64,000 bases of DNA, from contig NC_063023.1 in assembly GCF_020509005.1 (NCBI RefSeq), forward strand, positions 2,046,001-2,110,000, written 5' to 3'. The translations under genes and the position numbers were made by a program. Position 1 is the first letter of the stretch, and every line of letters begins with the position of its first letter. Origin of the DNA: Fulvia fulva. Taxonomy: Eukaryota > Ascomycota > Dothideomycetes > Mycosphaerellales > Mycosphaerellaceae. Under the pieces are notes generated by a model that was not told where the DNA came from, did no database searches, and saw only the letters and a program-made list of their open reading frames with translations. Of the stretch, positions 31,255-44,304 are shown piece by piece.

Positions 31255-33312
31255 TCAGACTAGGGTAAAGTCTTGTAGTCTTGCACCCCGAGCTTCCAAA
31301 GCATCGACATCACAGCGCGGATCTTCTGACTTGCTCCGTCGGATCTCGCCTGTGTCTTTGTGCTGGTAGTAAATGTGATCAGGCTCGTGCGGAACTGTGA
31401 TATCTTCCCACTCCTCGGGCAAAGGAGGCAGACGCGGATCATGGTATGACACCTCTCCGGTCTCAACGTTCCTGAACCTGTGGTCGTGATATCCGTCCTC
31501 CTGAGTCCAGACAAGCTCCCACGGATGAGGTCAATTGCCAAGGACTGCTTCGCCAGCCATCACACCCTCTACGTACGCCTCACCCAGGACTTGGAACGTT
31601 GCGTCATGCAGAGGCCGCAGTACGAGTGGGAGTTCGCATCCTAGGAGCACGGCTACCACATCTCCCTTTTGAACAAGGCGCACCCAATCCTAGCTTATTG
31701 CCGTCCATGATGAAGATACAGCGCCCTGCGGCACATAAAGTCATCTGCTGGACAAAGTATCGCTCCGAGGACTCCAAGACTGAGTCCGGACGTTCGATGA
31801 TGTGGGAGAGTGTGCTCACAAGCTCTGACGCAACTCCCAGCCGTGCATAGGAGGGCACCATGCAATCGTTGACTTCACCAGCGCAAAGCACCGTGGCTAG
31901 AGTTTTCAGGGTGGCTAAGCCCGCGATCTGAAGCGTTTTGACTGCGAGCCGCGACAAACACATGGCACGCTCAGTGAAATCCGTCATGCCGAGAGTAACA
32001 TTCGATGGCACAGAGGTCGAAACAGTGCCTACATACAAGCCCGTGAGCGTTGGTCGTCTATCGTCAATATTTATAACCGCACTCTTGGCTCCGCCACTTG
32101 CAATTCCTGTCATGTATCTGGCGCCAGTTTGCCGTCTCCTAGACCAATCTGGATCCCACGAGGGTAGCGTGGTGCGCGAGTCAAGTGGTGCGAGATGGAG
32201 TAGAAGACTCAAGTCATTGCGCTGGAGTATGTACTTTGTAGCCCACTCAGCAAGACTTCCTGACATGACTTTGTGTAGTCTGGCTTCAGAGGTATTGTGT
32301 GAGGAGATATTGTGGCCAAGGCTTGAGAAGTGTATAGTCGGTCGCTGGGGCGTTGGCAGTCGGACCATCGCATGTTTTTGAGCTGATCAAGCTGCTTCTG
32401 GGCAGCGCGGTCGCAGAGCGAAAGGGTAGCTCGTAGCCTAGAAATGAACGCCAATCGATCTCGGCCCCTGATAAATTTATCCTCGCAAGCGAACACGAAC
32501 GTCCGGAACTGATGCCATGTTATTTCATAGGGACCGCAGATCAGAGAGGACTTTGCATCTCCTATGTGTACTTCTTGCCATATCCAAAACCTTGAGAACC
32601 ACAAACAACGGAGTAGGTTGGCCAGCGCTGACACATGGTTTTCTGGTAGAGGCGCTACACCTCCGAAGTCCAGCCAAAGTCGCGCTTCCTTTCCGCCATT
32701 GAAAGCCTCGATATTGTTCAACTGCTTATCGTAGGCGACGTGGGTACTGATCTCGCGGATCCGAGCCATGGCCAGATCGCTGTCCTGAGAACGAGGTCCA
32801 AGCCAGCATAGAACTCTTGCAGCTCTTCGATATATCGCAGTCATCAGCTGCACTTGATGTGCTCGCTCCTGCAGGTTACCCTGATCGATACAAATTGCCT
32901 CCACCCACAGGTACCGCGTCTTTTTCCTGTATCGAAGGTGCCTCAGGGCCAGCGCGCAGTTGCGCGTCACCTTCAGCGTCCAAGAGTGCCGTCGATCGCT
33001 GATATTGATTGTCGCCGGATCAGATTCGGAGCCCCAGACATATGACAGAGCTTCGTATTGCCTTCTACGCAAGTGCTTGCATCTGTGAATCGATAACTTG
33101 ACGCGAAGCGGAGATCGCCAATTTCCGGGCGATAGGTGCAAGATTCTTATTTCGTCTTTCCCGTAGTCTTCTCGCAGTGCAGAATAGGAGTATGGCTGTC
33201 GTCGTTGAATTGGTGTCGAAAGTAATGTGGTTTGTAGCCATATCGGGATTGGCTCATCCGGGCATGTCCAAGCTCTCCAGGTATCTTCTATACATCTCTT
33301 TTCAGAGCCAAT
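31255..33312 (-). pseudogene. HET-domain (heterokaryon incompatibility) gene with two frameshifts and a nonsense codon
   Basis: The minus strand codes for a HET-domain protein: 'YEALSYVWGSE', 'LWVEAICIDQGNLQERAHQVQLM' and 'RVLCWLGP' are the family's three blocks. Family similarity then continues in a second frame ('SLAEWATKYIL', 'PSWDPDWS', 'CAGEVND'), returns to the first frame after about 31665 ('VLRPLHDATFQVLGEAYVEG'), and passes an in-frame TGA at 31531-31533 before a coding-like tail ('LPPLPEEWEDITVPHEPD') ending at 31255. So one base is missing near 32250-32254, one extra base lies in the A/G run near 31662-31670, and there is one stop. No splice sites explain the changes. No in-frame ATG is found before the stop upstream of 33312, where a CAG acceptor suggests a missing first exon. 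HET proteins trigger cell death after fusion of unlike strains. Confidence 0.75.
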
Positions 33313-33750
33313 CTGTCAAGAAGTGGCCGAGTCGGAGGAGCGGCCTACATCTCAAAATTCTGAGCCCAAAGAGAGGCGATCAAAGCTGCAAAGGGACGTA
33401 CCGGTAAGCAGCTCAGCCCTCTCATGCAGCCATGCCCACCCTGCGCCACCACGAATCTTGAGGCCGCACCTCTGTCCGATGATCAAGAACTGGGTACGGA
33501 CACAAGCTCGGAAGGCGGCGTGAGCAAAAGGCGCGGTATTGACGGGCGAGGCGGGATGAAGTGAAATGCAAAGCTTCGACGACTCCTGCCCAAACATGGT
33601 CATGGCAACATGCTGACACACGCAACCGACGACATGCTGAGCAGCAAGAACAATCGAGCTCACTGTAGCGATACGTAGTCTTCTACTGAACGCCGTCCTA
33701 TGCATTTCATGATCCATGCCTCCCAGTCATACCTCGTTCCTTGCCACAGC
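33313..33750. other. intergenic region
   Basis: This 440-bp stretch lies between the 5' side of the HET relic and the stop codon of the aminopeptidase. It may contain the missing first exon of the HET gene, but I could not place one. Confidence 0.3.
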
Positions 33751-35759
<2,009 letters not shown>

Positions 35760-36370
35760 AAAATTTAAAGAGAAAAGCCCCGCGTACCCGGACGTAAAAA
35801 CTCTTCGAAAGATCGCGAGCTCGCGCTCGGTATTTGTAACAAAGGTCGACTAATATTGCTGCGGTAGTAGGCCGCATCCCGGTAGTAAAATTTGTCGCGG
35901 TCTTGTCGCCCGGGATAGACGGCAAATTGCGCCCGTGTTTCTTCGCTACGCCGCGCCGGGTAGGCCCGCCGTACGCACGCCGAAAACCGAGAATTTGAGA
36001 GAGAGAGAGAGGCTGTATCTCGAATGACCCGTCCCCTCCGAGAGTCTTCGACCGCCTCCTTCGTACGATATCCCGAGATTTGGTGTCTCGCTCTAGATTC
36101 GTAGCGAGAGCGCTCGCTTTGTACGGCCGTCGTTGTCCGAAGAGAGAGTCCGCCGCCTTCTCTCTTCTTTCGAGCAGTTCCGAGTGTCTTCGTTAATAGA
36201 TATCCGGGCGTATCCTCTCTTCCCCTCTCTTCTCTTCCCTTCTTCTTCGTACCGTACCCTAGGTTACCCGTCGCGTTATAGGTTTCGAATAGGCGTCGCT
36301 TTTCGTGTTTACGGCTAAGCCGCGATTCGAGAGGGGGGTTCGAGTTCGAGAGGGAGAGTCTTAGTTTCTC
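35760..36370. repeat. CpA/TpG-depleted island, probable RIP-mutated repeat remnant
   Basis: Counting by eye over 35761-36360 (600 bp) I find about 5 CA, 15 TG and 34 TA dinucleotides, where roughly 35-40 of each would be expected, while CG is abundant. Sequence on both sides has normal CA/TG. Loss of CpA on both strands with gain of TpA is the mark of repeat-induced point mutation, which acts on duplicated DNA in ascomycetes. The stretch has TC/GA-rich tracts (a GA run near 35997-36012; CTTCTCTTCC near 36230). No coding frame survives, so the original element cannot be named. Confidence 0.6.
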
Positions 36371-36719
36371 TTCGTCGTAGCGAAGGTACTTACGTCGTCC
36401 GCCGCGTGAAGGCGCTCTCCGTAGGACGACTGGCAGGCAGGCGAGATGGGCGTACGCCCAAGCCTGCTATCCGTGGAAGCGCGTTGCTGGAGGTTGTCTA
36501 CTTGCAGATATCCTCCATACTTGAACCGGATAGCATGACCTAGCCCATCTGGCCCGTGGAAGCACAACGCTTCAGCCCTTCTGCATCGATCGATCGGCAC
36601 CTGCAATGAACACATGCCAACCTCTTTCAACCACTGGCAGGCATCGACTGCGTCAAAGGACGCTGTCATGAAATATCGAAGCAGCCTGTTCGGGTTCCGC
36701 CGCTCATCATACTCCACGA

Positions 36720-37364
36720 TCAGAACTGCCTGATGCCCTCCCCACCGATCACCATATCCTGCCCCTTTTCACTGATCTCCTTACTAGGCTGCACCCACAC
36801 TTTACTCGCATCCTCCCTCCGCTCGGTTCCAAACTTGTCCATACAAAATTTCAAGACACCCTCGACCTCCCTCCTACTCTCACTTTCCAACTCCTCCCTG
36901 CTGCCCGCGCCCTTCTTGATCAGCCCTTCCACCCCGTCAAGGAAGTCCCGCGCCTTGCTTTGTGGCGGTACTTTCTTCTCCACATCACTAACCTCCCCCT
37001 TCTCGTCCTCACTTGCCTCACCCCATATCCTCGCAAAAACCTCACTCTCACTCACATCGCTATACCAGGCTCGAGCATTATCCATATCCCCTTCGATGCG
37101 GTGCAGGATACCGTGGAGGTACATTGCGGTGTGCTCCGGCGAGGACTGCATGTGGCGGACGAGAAAGTGGGAGGAGGGGAGGTCGAGGTTCAGAATGTGG
37201 AGTAGGGCTTCGAGGGCAGGATGGAGGTAGAGGGTGGATATTTTGTCTGTTAAGGCGGGATCCCATGATTTGCCTGGCGGGAGGAGGGGAGCTGGGGCGG
37301 ATTTGAGGGTGGTGAGGCGTGAGTCGAAGGAAATTTCGCTCCTGGCGGGAAAGATGGAGGTCAT
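36720..37364 (-). CDS. conserved fungal hypothetical protein, 214 aa
   Basis: This single-exon gene starts at the ATG at 37364. The central block 'PALEALLHILNLDLPSSHFLVRHMQ...YLHGILHRIEGDMDNARAWYSDV' is a pattern I associate with a widespread uncharacterised fungal family, in which a conserved 'H..(L)HR.EGD..NAR.W' motif recurs. No signal peptide or membrane segment is present, so it is probably cytosolic. The C-terminal part is charged and helical. The function is unknown. Base composition is normal, in contrast to the adjoining CpA-poor island. Confidence 0.65.
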   Translation of the reverse strand: MTSIFPARSEISFDSRLTTLKSAPAPLLPPGKSWDPALTDKISTLYLHPALEALLHILNLDLPSSHFLVRHMQSSPEHTAMYLHGILHRIEGDMDNARAWYSDVSESEVFARIWGEASEDEKGEVSDVEKKVPPQSKARDFLDGVEGLIKKGAGSREELESESRREVEGVLKFCMDKFGTERREDASKVWVQPSKEISEKGQDMVIGGEGIRQF

Positions 37365-38656
37365 GGTGGATTGTGGAATGTTCAGTGTGGATCTTGGTGT
37401 CCTCGAAATTTCCTCTGGGGGGAGAAGGAAGGCATGGAGGGGACGAATGGTATGTATGGCAGTTGTTTAGGACCAATTCTTTGGGGGCATCATTGTGATG
37501 GCCCTATAGACGTCATTGATTGCCTCGACCGGCTGCTCATCAACCAATTAACAACGGCCATCAAATATTGACTGGAAACTTTGTGACTTATGTTCGAGAT
37601 CAAAGGCAGTGCGATCGATTTCAAGAATGCCAAATTGAGAACATGTTGTTGCTGACGTGGTGGCATCGAGCTCAACAGATCATCGCACTGTGGAGCTGGT
37701 CGGGACTAAGAATAACGTTGGTAGCAAGCCAATGGCAAACAGGCGTCTTTAGACCAATTACGCCAAGCGGAACAGAGGCTGTACTCTCCCTGATCTCATC
37801 ACCATCAGATCGATGACAACCAGGAAAGGTACATAAGATTGGGCTCCATGGGCGGCGTTAAGCTGACAAGGGCCGATGGCCATAAGACGGATTCTATCTG
37901 AGCCTCTTAAGACATCGAAGGTGGACTATATTCAACAGCTCGCTTTGGAGCGTAATTGAAAGTTATCCCTTCCCGCTCCGAAACAGCCCTGAATGTGTCT
38001 TCGAGGGGAGCGGATGGCTGCGAACCAGCAGGCTGTTCATCTCAAGCCGAACGCCTCAACACATGGACCTATTACCAGACGAGATTGAGACTACAAAATG
38101 TGCTGTAGCGCGTGAGACCCGCTATGGTACCGCGAAGCGACGAGCTGAGCATGCGATATTGCGACTATAGTCGTGAAGACTGAAGACACGTTGTTGTGCG
38201 GCGTGCCTAAGGTATATCCGGTTTTGAATTACGACCAATCACAGCTCAGCTTGGCATCCTCCTCGAGCCCAATATCGCACGCTCGCCATTGCCTTCGCAA
38301 TACTGCTCTCGCTGACGTCGTTGACCTCCGGTCGCAAGCTCCCTACGGTACGACTAGCGCTCGAACGTAGCTCAGGAAATGGTTCACTTCGCGAATCAAG
38401 CCGAGATATGCTCGTTCATCTTCTGGATCTTTGGTGATGGCGACTAAATTGGAGATATCGCGGTTCCGACCGAGTGCCTCTTTGGCGAACGGCCCAGTAG
38501 AGCGCCGCCATACGATGAAGGCATGAAGGCGCTGGCTTCCTCTGATCACGGTGCATATCGTTCGTCGCCGTCAAATGGCGGGCATCGAGGTTGTAGCCTT
38601 CGACCCTGCTATGGTTGGAAAGACGACACATGGTTCCATCATCTCATGAACCGTTA
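37365..38656. other. intergenic region with an orphan coding-like frame
   Basis: This 1.3-kb gap precedes the 3' end of the polyketide synthase. At 38343-38570 on the minus strand a frame without ATG reads naturally ('GRNRDISNLVAITKDPEDE', then 'AYLGLIREVNHFLSYVRAL'). It could be the last exon of a small gene or a relic; I recognise no family. The rest shows nothing. Confidence 0.3.
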
Positions 38657-41600
38657 TCAAATGCATCCAATCAACTCCCTAAGCTCCCCAACAGTATTCA
38701 CCTCTATGAAAAACGCATCTCGAATTTCAACACCCAGCGCCTCACGAAGTCGCTGCGATATGACTAGAGACATAAGCGAGTCAATGCCAAGGTCAGCGAT
38801 GTGAGCACTGTCGGCGAGCTCGGAGATCTCACTTCCAATCTCCTCCGCTATGATCGACTGAGCAGTCACCCAGTTGCCATTTGTATGTGGTTCTGCCTCT
38901 TTGTCAGGCTCGTGGTTAACGTTGACGTATGCGGTCGCCGTGCCCGGTGTCTTAGGCGAGGTTTCGGCATTTCCAGCTTTGATTCCGTTGACAGCGATTT
39001 GATCTTTCTGACGTTGAGCATTCTCCTGAGACTTCGCAGGCGGGCCACGATCTGGCGGAAAGAAGAATCTGTCCAACATTACTCTCGGCCAGCGCCGGTA
39101 CAGAACTCGCTCCACGAAGCCGACCAAAGTGCCAACCGCATCGAAGATAAAGACGTCGCCCAGATAGCAGCCTTGCTCGGATGATTGCTCAACCTTCACA
39201 TAGCTGACAAGCTTCTCACCCGCATGCAACTGCCTTGCAAAGGTCATGCGATCCCACCCAGGCGTGATGTAGAAAAATTCCTTCGTGTCAAACACATCTC
39301 CACCGTTGAGTACGAAGCCTGGCAGCGAGATCAAGGCATCTGCCCAATGGGCTGCCAGGTGCCAGTGTCCATGGGCCTCAGGCAAAGTGACCTCGGCAAA
39401 TGCTTCGGAGCCTTGCATGACTACACTCGTCATGTTCCGGTATACCTCGCCGTGCTCGACGAGGTTGGCAAAAAGTCGGTAGGCTAATCGCCCGGAGATC
39501 TTGTCCGCTGTGCCTGAAGCTACGGACTCACGCAAGAATGCAATCCGCGACGACACAGTCTGAGTTCCTGCTTGTCGTTCTCTGATGCGTGCAGTGTCAT
39601 CGCAGACCGAGACCCTGCAATGCGCGTATGACTTTTCGCTGCCTGGGCGATAGAATTCAACATCGACTTCCCTCGCAGTAGATGTGGCTTGTGCTGTGGT
39701 TTCGACAATCTGAGGCTGGCTGAGGCTGGCTTGGGCGCAGACGGGATCGTGATACAATAGATCGCTGACCGATATGGTAGTCGGCGGATTGGAATAGCCA
39801 GATGCCTGCAAAAGATGGTGTGCTGCAGCGAGCGCCATGTCGGTGTGAACATACTGCGATCATCAGCCTGGAATGTCTATTTTACTTTGAGGGTATACCT
39901 ACTGAGGATACCACGCCTACACTGTTCATGGCATGTCCTTCAACCACTTGAAGTAGACCAGGATCAATGACGTTGGTTCTCGCCTCAACGCGGAAAATGC
40001 CCTCTTTGACGCACGCAGAGATAATACTGTGCAAACTCGACGATGTCCTAGTCTCCAGCGTGGCGGGTGCCTCGACTGTAGGCAAGGTGCTGCGGCTCTT
40101 GGTAAGTAGCCAATCTCCCTCGTATTGGATCCAGTAGGTCTGGTTATTCCAAGCATAGTGAGGAAGCTCCGCGAGGCGGAGGCCACTCTCGAAAGGACGG
40201 TGAAACTGTCGCCAATCTATACTGACGCCATCTCTGTGCATCGCAGCGAGCGCAGTGGTGACTGTCGTCCAGTTGCACTCGTTACGCTGGAGTGATGGAA
40301 ATGCTTTGTCAGTCTCCAGTGTATTCTTGACATAATTCGTACACACAGGATGAGGGCCAACTTCAAGCCACAGGGTGTCGGGTGTGACCAGTCCAGAGTC
40401 CCTTGCAGTATTAAGAGCATCGTAGTAGTGGACAGGGTCTCGAATAGCGTTGATCACATATCGAGCCTGGATCTCTCGACTTCCCGCCGGGACGACTTGA
40501 CCAGTTTGAGGAGAGATGGTGGGCAGCTTCGAGGGCTGAAACTGTACTCCACGAATGATCTCGGTCAACCCTTCCATGACCAAGTCCATCTGACTGCTGT
40601 GGAATGCATACGGTATGTTGAGTCGGTGTGTCTGTATGCCTCGGAGCTTCAGTCGTTCTGCTATAATACCAATTTCGGCCGCGGGTCCTGTCAGCACGTG
40701 ACATTTGGGACTATTGTAAAGCCCAAGGTTGTATGGGATTCTCTGAAGGGCGTCGTCGATCTCCCTTAAGGAAGCAAATGCAGCTACCATCCCATGAGTG
40801 TCACGAGTCAGTACTCGGTCAAGCAACTGTGCACGTTTCCCAGCGATGAAAAGTGTATCCGCTGTCGACAGTACGCCTGCCGCATTCAATGCAGCAAGTT
40901 CTCCGAGGCTGTGTCCTATCACCGATTGAGGTTGGGTTCCGAGGCTCCGCCAGTACCAGGTCAACGCGATCTCGATCACAACGATGGCCAGGTGTATCAC
41001 CGGCGAAGGTAGATCATTGGAGAACGTGGAGCTTCCGTCAATACTGCTGAGTACGGAAGGTAGTTCCATGCTCATGCCAAGATCATTGAGGAACTCGACA
41101 TCACGGCGGAAGCTGTCAGACCTGTGGTATAGATCTGCACCGAGACCAGTGTAGCATACGCCTTGACCAGTGTACGCGAAGACAATCGGAGGCTGTTTCG
41201 TAGGGACTACAACGACTTCGTCGAGAGTGCTAAGTCGTGACTCCAGATTACGCTTGAGCTCATACAGATCTCGAATGAGAAATGTTGTACGTAGGGGATG
41301 ATGAGCTTTGCGAGCAGTGGTCGTGTATGCGACATCGCATAATTGTGATGACGCATTGTTCTGAACCCACTCCAGGAGTTGCGAGAGGTTGCCTTCCAAA
41401 GACGGTCTTGACTTTGCAGACACAGTGACGAGGTGTAGTGTACGGTCGTCGGTCTCTGTACGTTCCCGTTGATCGGCTTCTTCCATCGCTACGGTTGTGT
41501 TGCCGCCAGCCGCACCGAAGTTGTTGATGATCACGGTTCGTTTGCCAGATTCTTTCTTCGGCCAGGCAGTTGGCTTCCAGGGTATGTGGAGATTTCTCTT

Positions 41601-44304
41601 TTCTGCATCGACAGGAAAGTGCATAGAAAGTTCTGTTTTGATTCCGACATGAGGAGGAATGGTACCTTTCTGTAGAACCAGGAGCGACTTGATGAGAGCC
41701 ATAATCCCAGCTGCAGCTTCTCCATGACCGACGTTTGCCTTCACTGAGTCAATGTAGAGCGGCTGAGCAAGAGATCGTGGACGCACCGATGGAGCAAATA
41801 CGCTTGTTACTGCCGCCAACTCTGTGGCGTCCCCAGATTGCGTTCCTGTTCCGTGGAACTCGACGTAGCCGACATCGCGAGCATCTAGGCCGGCCCGCCA
41901 GATGACCTGGCGATAGAGTTCTGCCTGAGAGGCCGTGTGTGGATGCGTGATCGAGACTGCTTCGGCGGAGTGGTTGGTGGCTGCCGAGAGGATGATACCG
42001 AGGACGTTGTCATTATCAGCTTCAGCATCTTCAAGCCTGTTCAGAACGACTGAGCCTACACCATCAGCTCGACAGTACCCGTCAGCTCCCTGTTAAAACG
42101 AACATTTATCAGCCTTCAAACGGTCTATTGCGTCTTCATCAGGAATATGGCCGCCTGACCAACTGGCACATACCTTGTCCCAAGTTTTGCAACCACCAGT
42201 CTTGGACAAGAAGTGTCCATGGCTCAAGCCTGCGTAAACATCGCAATTGGTCAAGACATTGAGTCCACCGACCACCAGCATATCGGCATCGTCTGCCCAG
42301 AGTGATGTACATGCCAGCTGCAAGGTAGCTAAACTGGAGCTGCATGCCGTGTCGCAACTGAAGCTAGGCCCCGAGAACTTGTTGAAGTAGTTGATGCGGC
42401 CTACTCAGCGTCAGTCTTATTATGCGGTCGATACAACATGGCCCACGTGCGAAACAGCACCACTTGCGGTGCGTTATGCTACTCAGAGATTCCCACAGCT
42501 TACCTGGTGCAAAAGCTCACCATCCTCCCGGTATGTAATATGTGCCGACATGCTGATTCGAGTTTGCTTCACGGTAATCATCGCTGGCCTGACCGTAGAA
42601 CGTGCCAACACGATGCGCGGATATCCTGCTGCTACCGGCAGTGTAGCCAGCATGCTCCAAAGCTTCGTGAGCAGTCGCTAATGCCAGACGATGCATCGGA
42701 TCAGTCTGCTCTGCCTCGCGTCGTGACATGGAGAGGAACGCAGCATCAAATAGGCCTGGCTCGTTGATAAAGCAGCCGTAGGGAGTCTTCGAGGTATTGC
42801 GAGTTTGCCCAGTGTGATCCACGTGAGTTTGTGCATCGAAGCGGTCTGCTGGTATCGTGCGATGCGCATCACGGCCCTCTGCGAGTAGATTCCAGAACTT
42901 ATTGACATCGTCTGCGCCGTCCGGAAAGCGGCAAGACATGCCGACGACTGCGATCTTGGAATGTGAGGGCCTACAGGCTTTGGTATTGTTGATATTCGGT
43001 CTCGTTGCAAGAGAGGGAGACATTTCCACGTCAGTCAATTCGAGGCTGGGCATTCGAGACCGTAGGCGAGATCTGAATTCATCGGCATGGCTGAAACGCC
43101 TGACCGTATATATCGTGCACCGCGCAGCTCCCAGAGAGGTCAACACACCCTCGACAGCGTCGACATCGACTTCCGATTTGATTTGCTTTGCGGAGAGATC
43201 CTGGTCGACTATCATACGAAATAGTTCAGTAGCCTTCGTTCCCGCGGGCACAAGCCCAGTGGTGGGAAGCACGAGTCGAGTGTGTAATGATGACTGCAAG
43301 TCGATGGCCGGGACGATCCATTCTGCGTCGCGAAATGTGTAGAGGTGGTCGGCATGAGTTGCTCCTTGAATCTTTGGCATAGGCACACATCTACTTTTGG
43401 TGGACTTCTTCAGTGCTGCGATGAGTCCTTTGATTGTCGAAGGCGGTCCCGATACGCTGACGGAGCTCTCTGTGGTATTGCAGATAAAGGCCGCACGATA
43501 TAGAGGCAGGTTCTGGATAGTCGGTTTAGACAGCACAACACCTTATTCGATAGAGACGATGCTTACCTGCGCAGTGTTGTACTTGTCGACTTCGCATTGT
43601 ACTGCCTGCTCTGTCAGACCGTGAACACAAGCAAGCCAGGCTTTCGACGAAGGAGATGAATGATCGGGAGCTTCGACACTTCCAGATACACGATCCACCA
43701 TGAGACCAGTCCTGAAAGCTATGCGAACAACGATCGCTGCAAGATATGCCAGCTCGCCGTGGCTTTTCGCGAGACCAAGACATGCCGCAGTCAGCAGGCC
43801 AATGCCCTTTCCCAACAAGCATGTCTGCCAGGCCTCATGCCGGATTGTTAAGGGAATTGATGGTTGCTCCCTTGAAATGCTCGTCAGCAAAGTGTCCAGT
43901 CCGGCGGAGCAGTGGGATACTGACACGAGAACCAGAGACATCTGGTAAACACAAGCGAGGGCTCGGTCTATGCTTCCGCCGATTCCTGTGTTTCGTAGTG
44001 CAACTACATGATGTGTCCAGTCTAGAATGTTGCCTACCCAGGGAAGAGTGTCCTGAACGTTCTTGGGAAGCTCGAATATCTCTTCCCGGATAGCATTCGT
44101 AGCTTGCCGAAGGAACCTCCCAAGATCTTCGTTGCCTGCAGCATGACTCAAAGTCCGAACTTTTCTGAAGACCTCAGCCATGTCACCCTCGGGATCACCT
44201 TGTGGTATCTCGCCCGAGAAGAAGTAGACATGAGCTTGGTCAGAACCTTTTGCTCGAGGACCGGGCTGAGCTGGCACGTTGGCAGTAGCATCATCTAGAT
44301 GCAT
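38657..44304 (-). pseudogene. non-reducing polyketide synthase SAT-KS-AT-PT-ACP with one in-frame stop
   Basis: Five exons (44304-43567, 43512-42504, 42400-42174, 42089-39903, 39853-38657) join in frame to 1,785 codons; introns are 54, 103, 84 and 49 bp. The order is SAT (1-246 and on), KS (about 436-860), AT, PT and one ACP, with no thioesterase. KS has DTACSS (Cys602), EFHGTGT (His737) and VKANVGHGE (His780). AT has GHSLGE (Ser1052). PT has EGHAMN (His1377). ACP has LGIDSL (Ser1746). Such enzymes build aromatic polyketides from malonyl-CoA. Codon 578 (42519-42517) is TGA where relatives have Arg in 'GG(C/N)RAF.PGRINY'; the flanking AFAPGRINYF is conserved, so the stop lies in an exon and splits KS before its cysteine. 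The SAT motif is GKGIG, lacking the usual Cys. The rest shows no decay, so a recent loss or a sequence error are both possible. Confidence 0.85.

Noticed and set aside
36330..36356. GGTTCGAG-like words suggesting a tRNA B box
   Set aside because: There is no matching A box, acceptor stem or anticodon arm, and the word sits in the CpA-depleted island.
42401..42503. Using the GTGAGC donor at 42521 to splice out the in-frame TGA of the PKS
   Set aside because: The phase does not fit the exon at 42400. The only phase-compatible acceptor found (CCTAG within the next exon) would delete the conserved [12 protein letters not shown] block.
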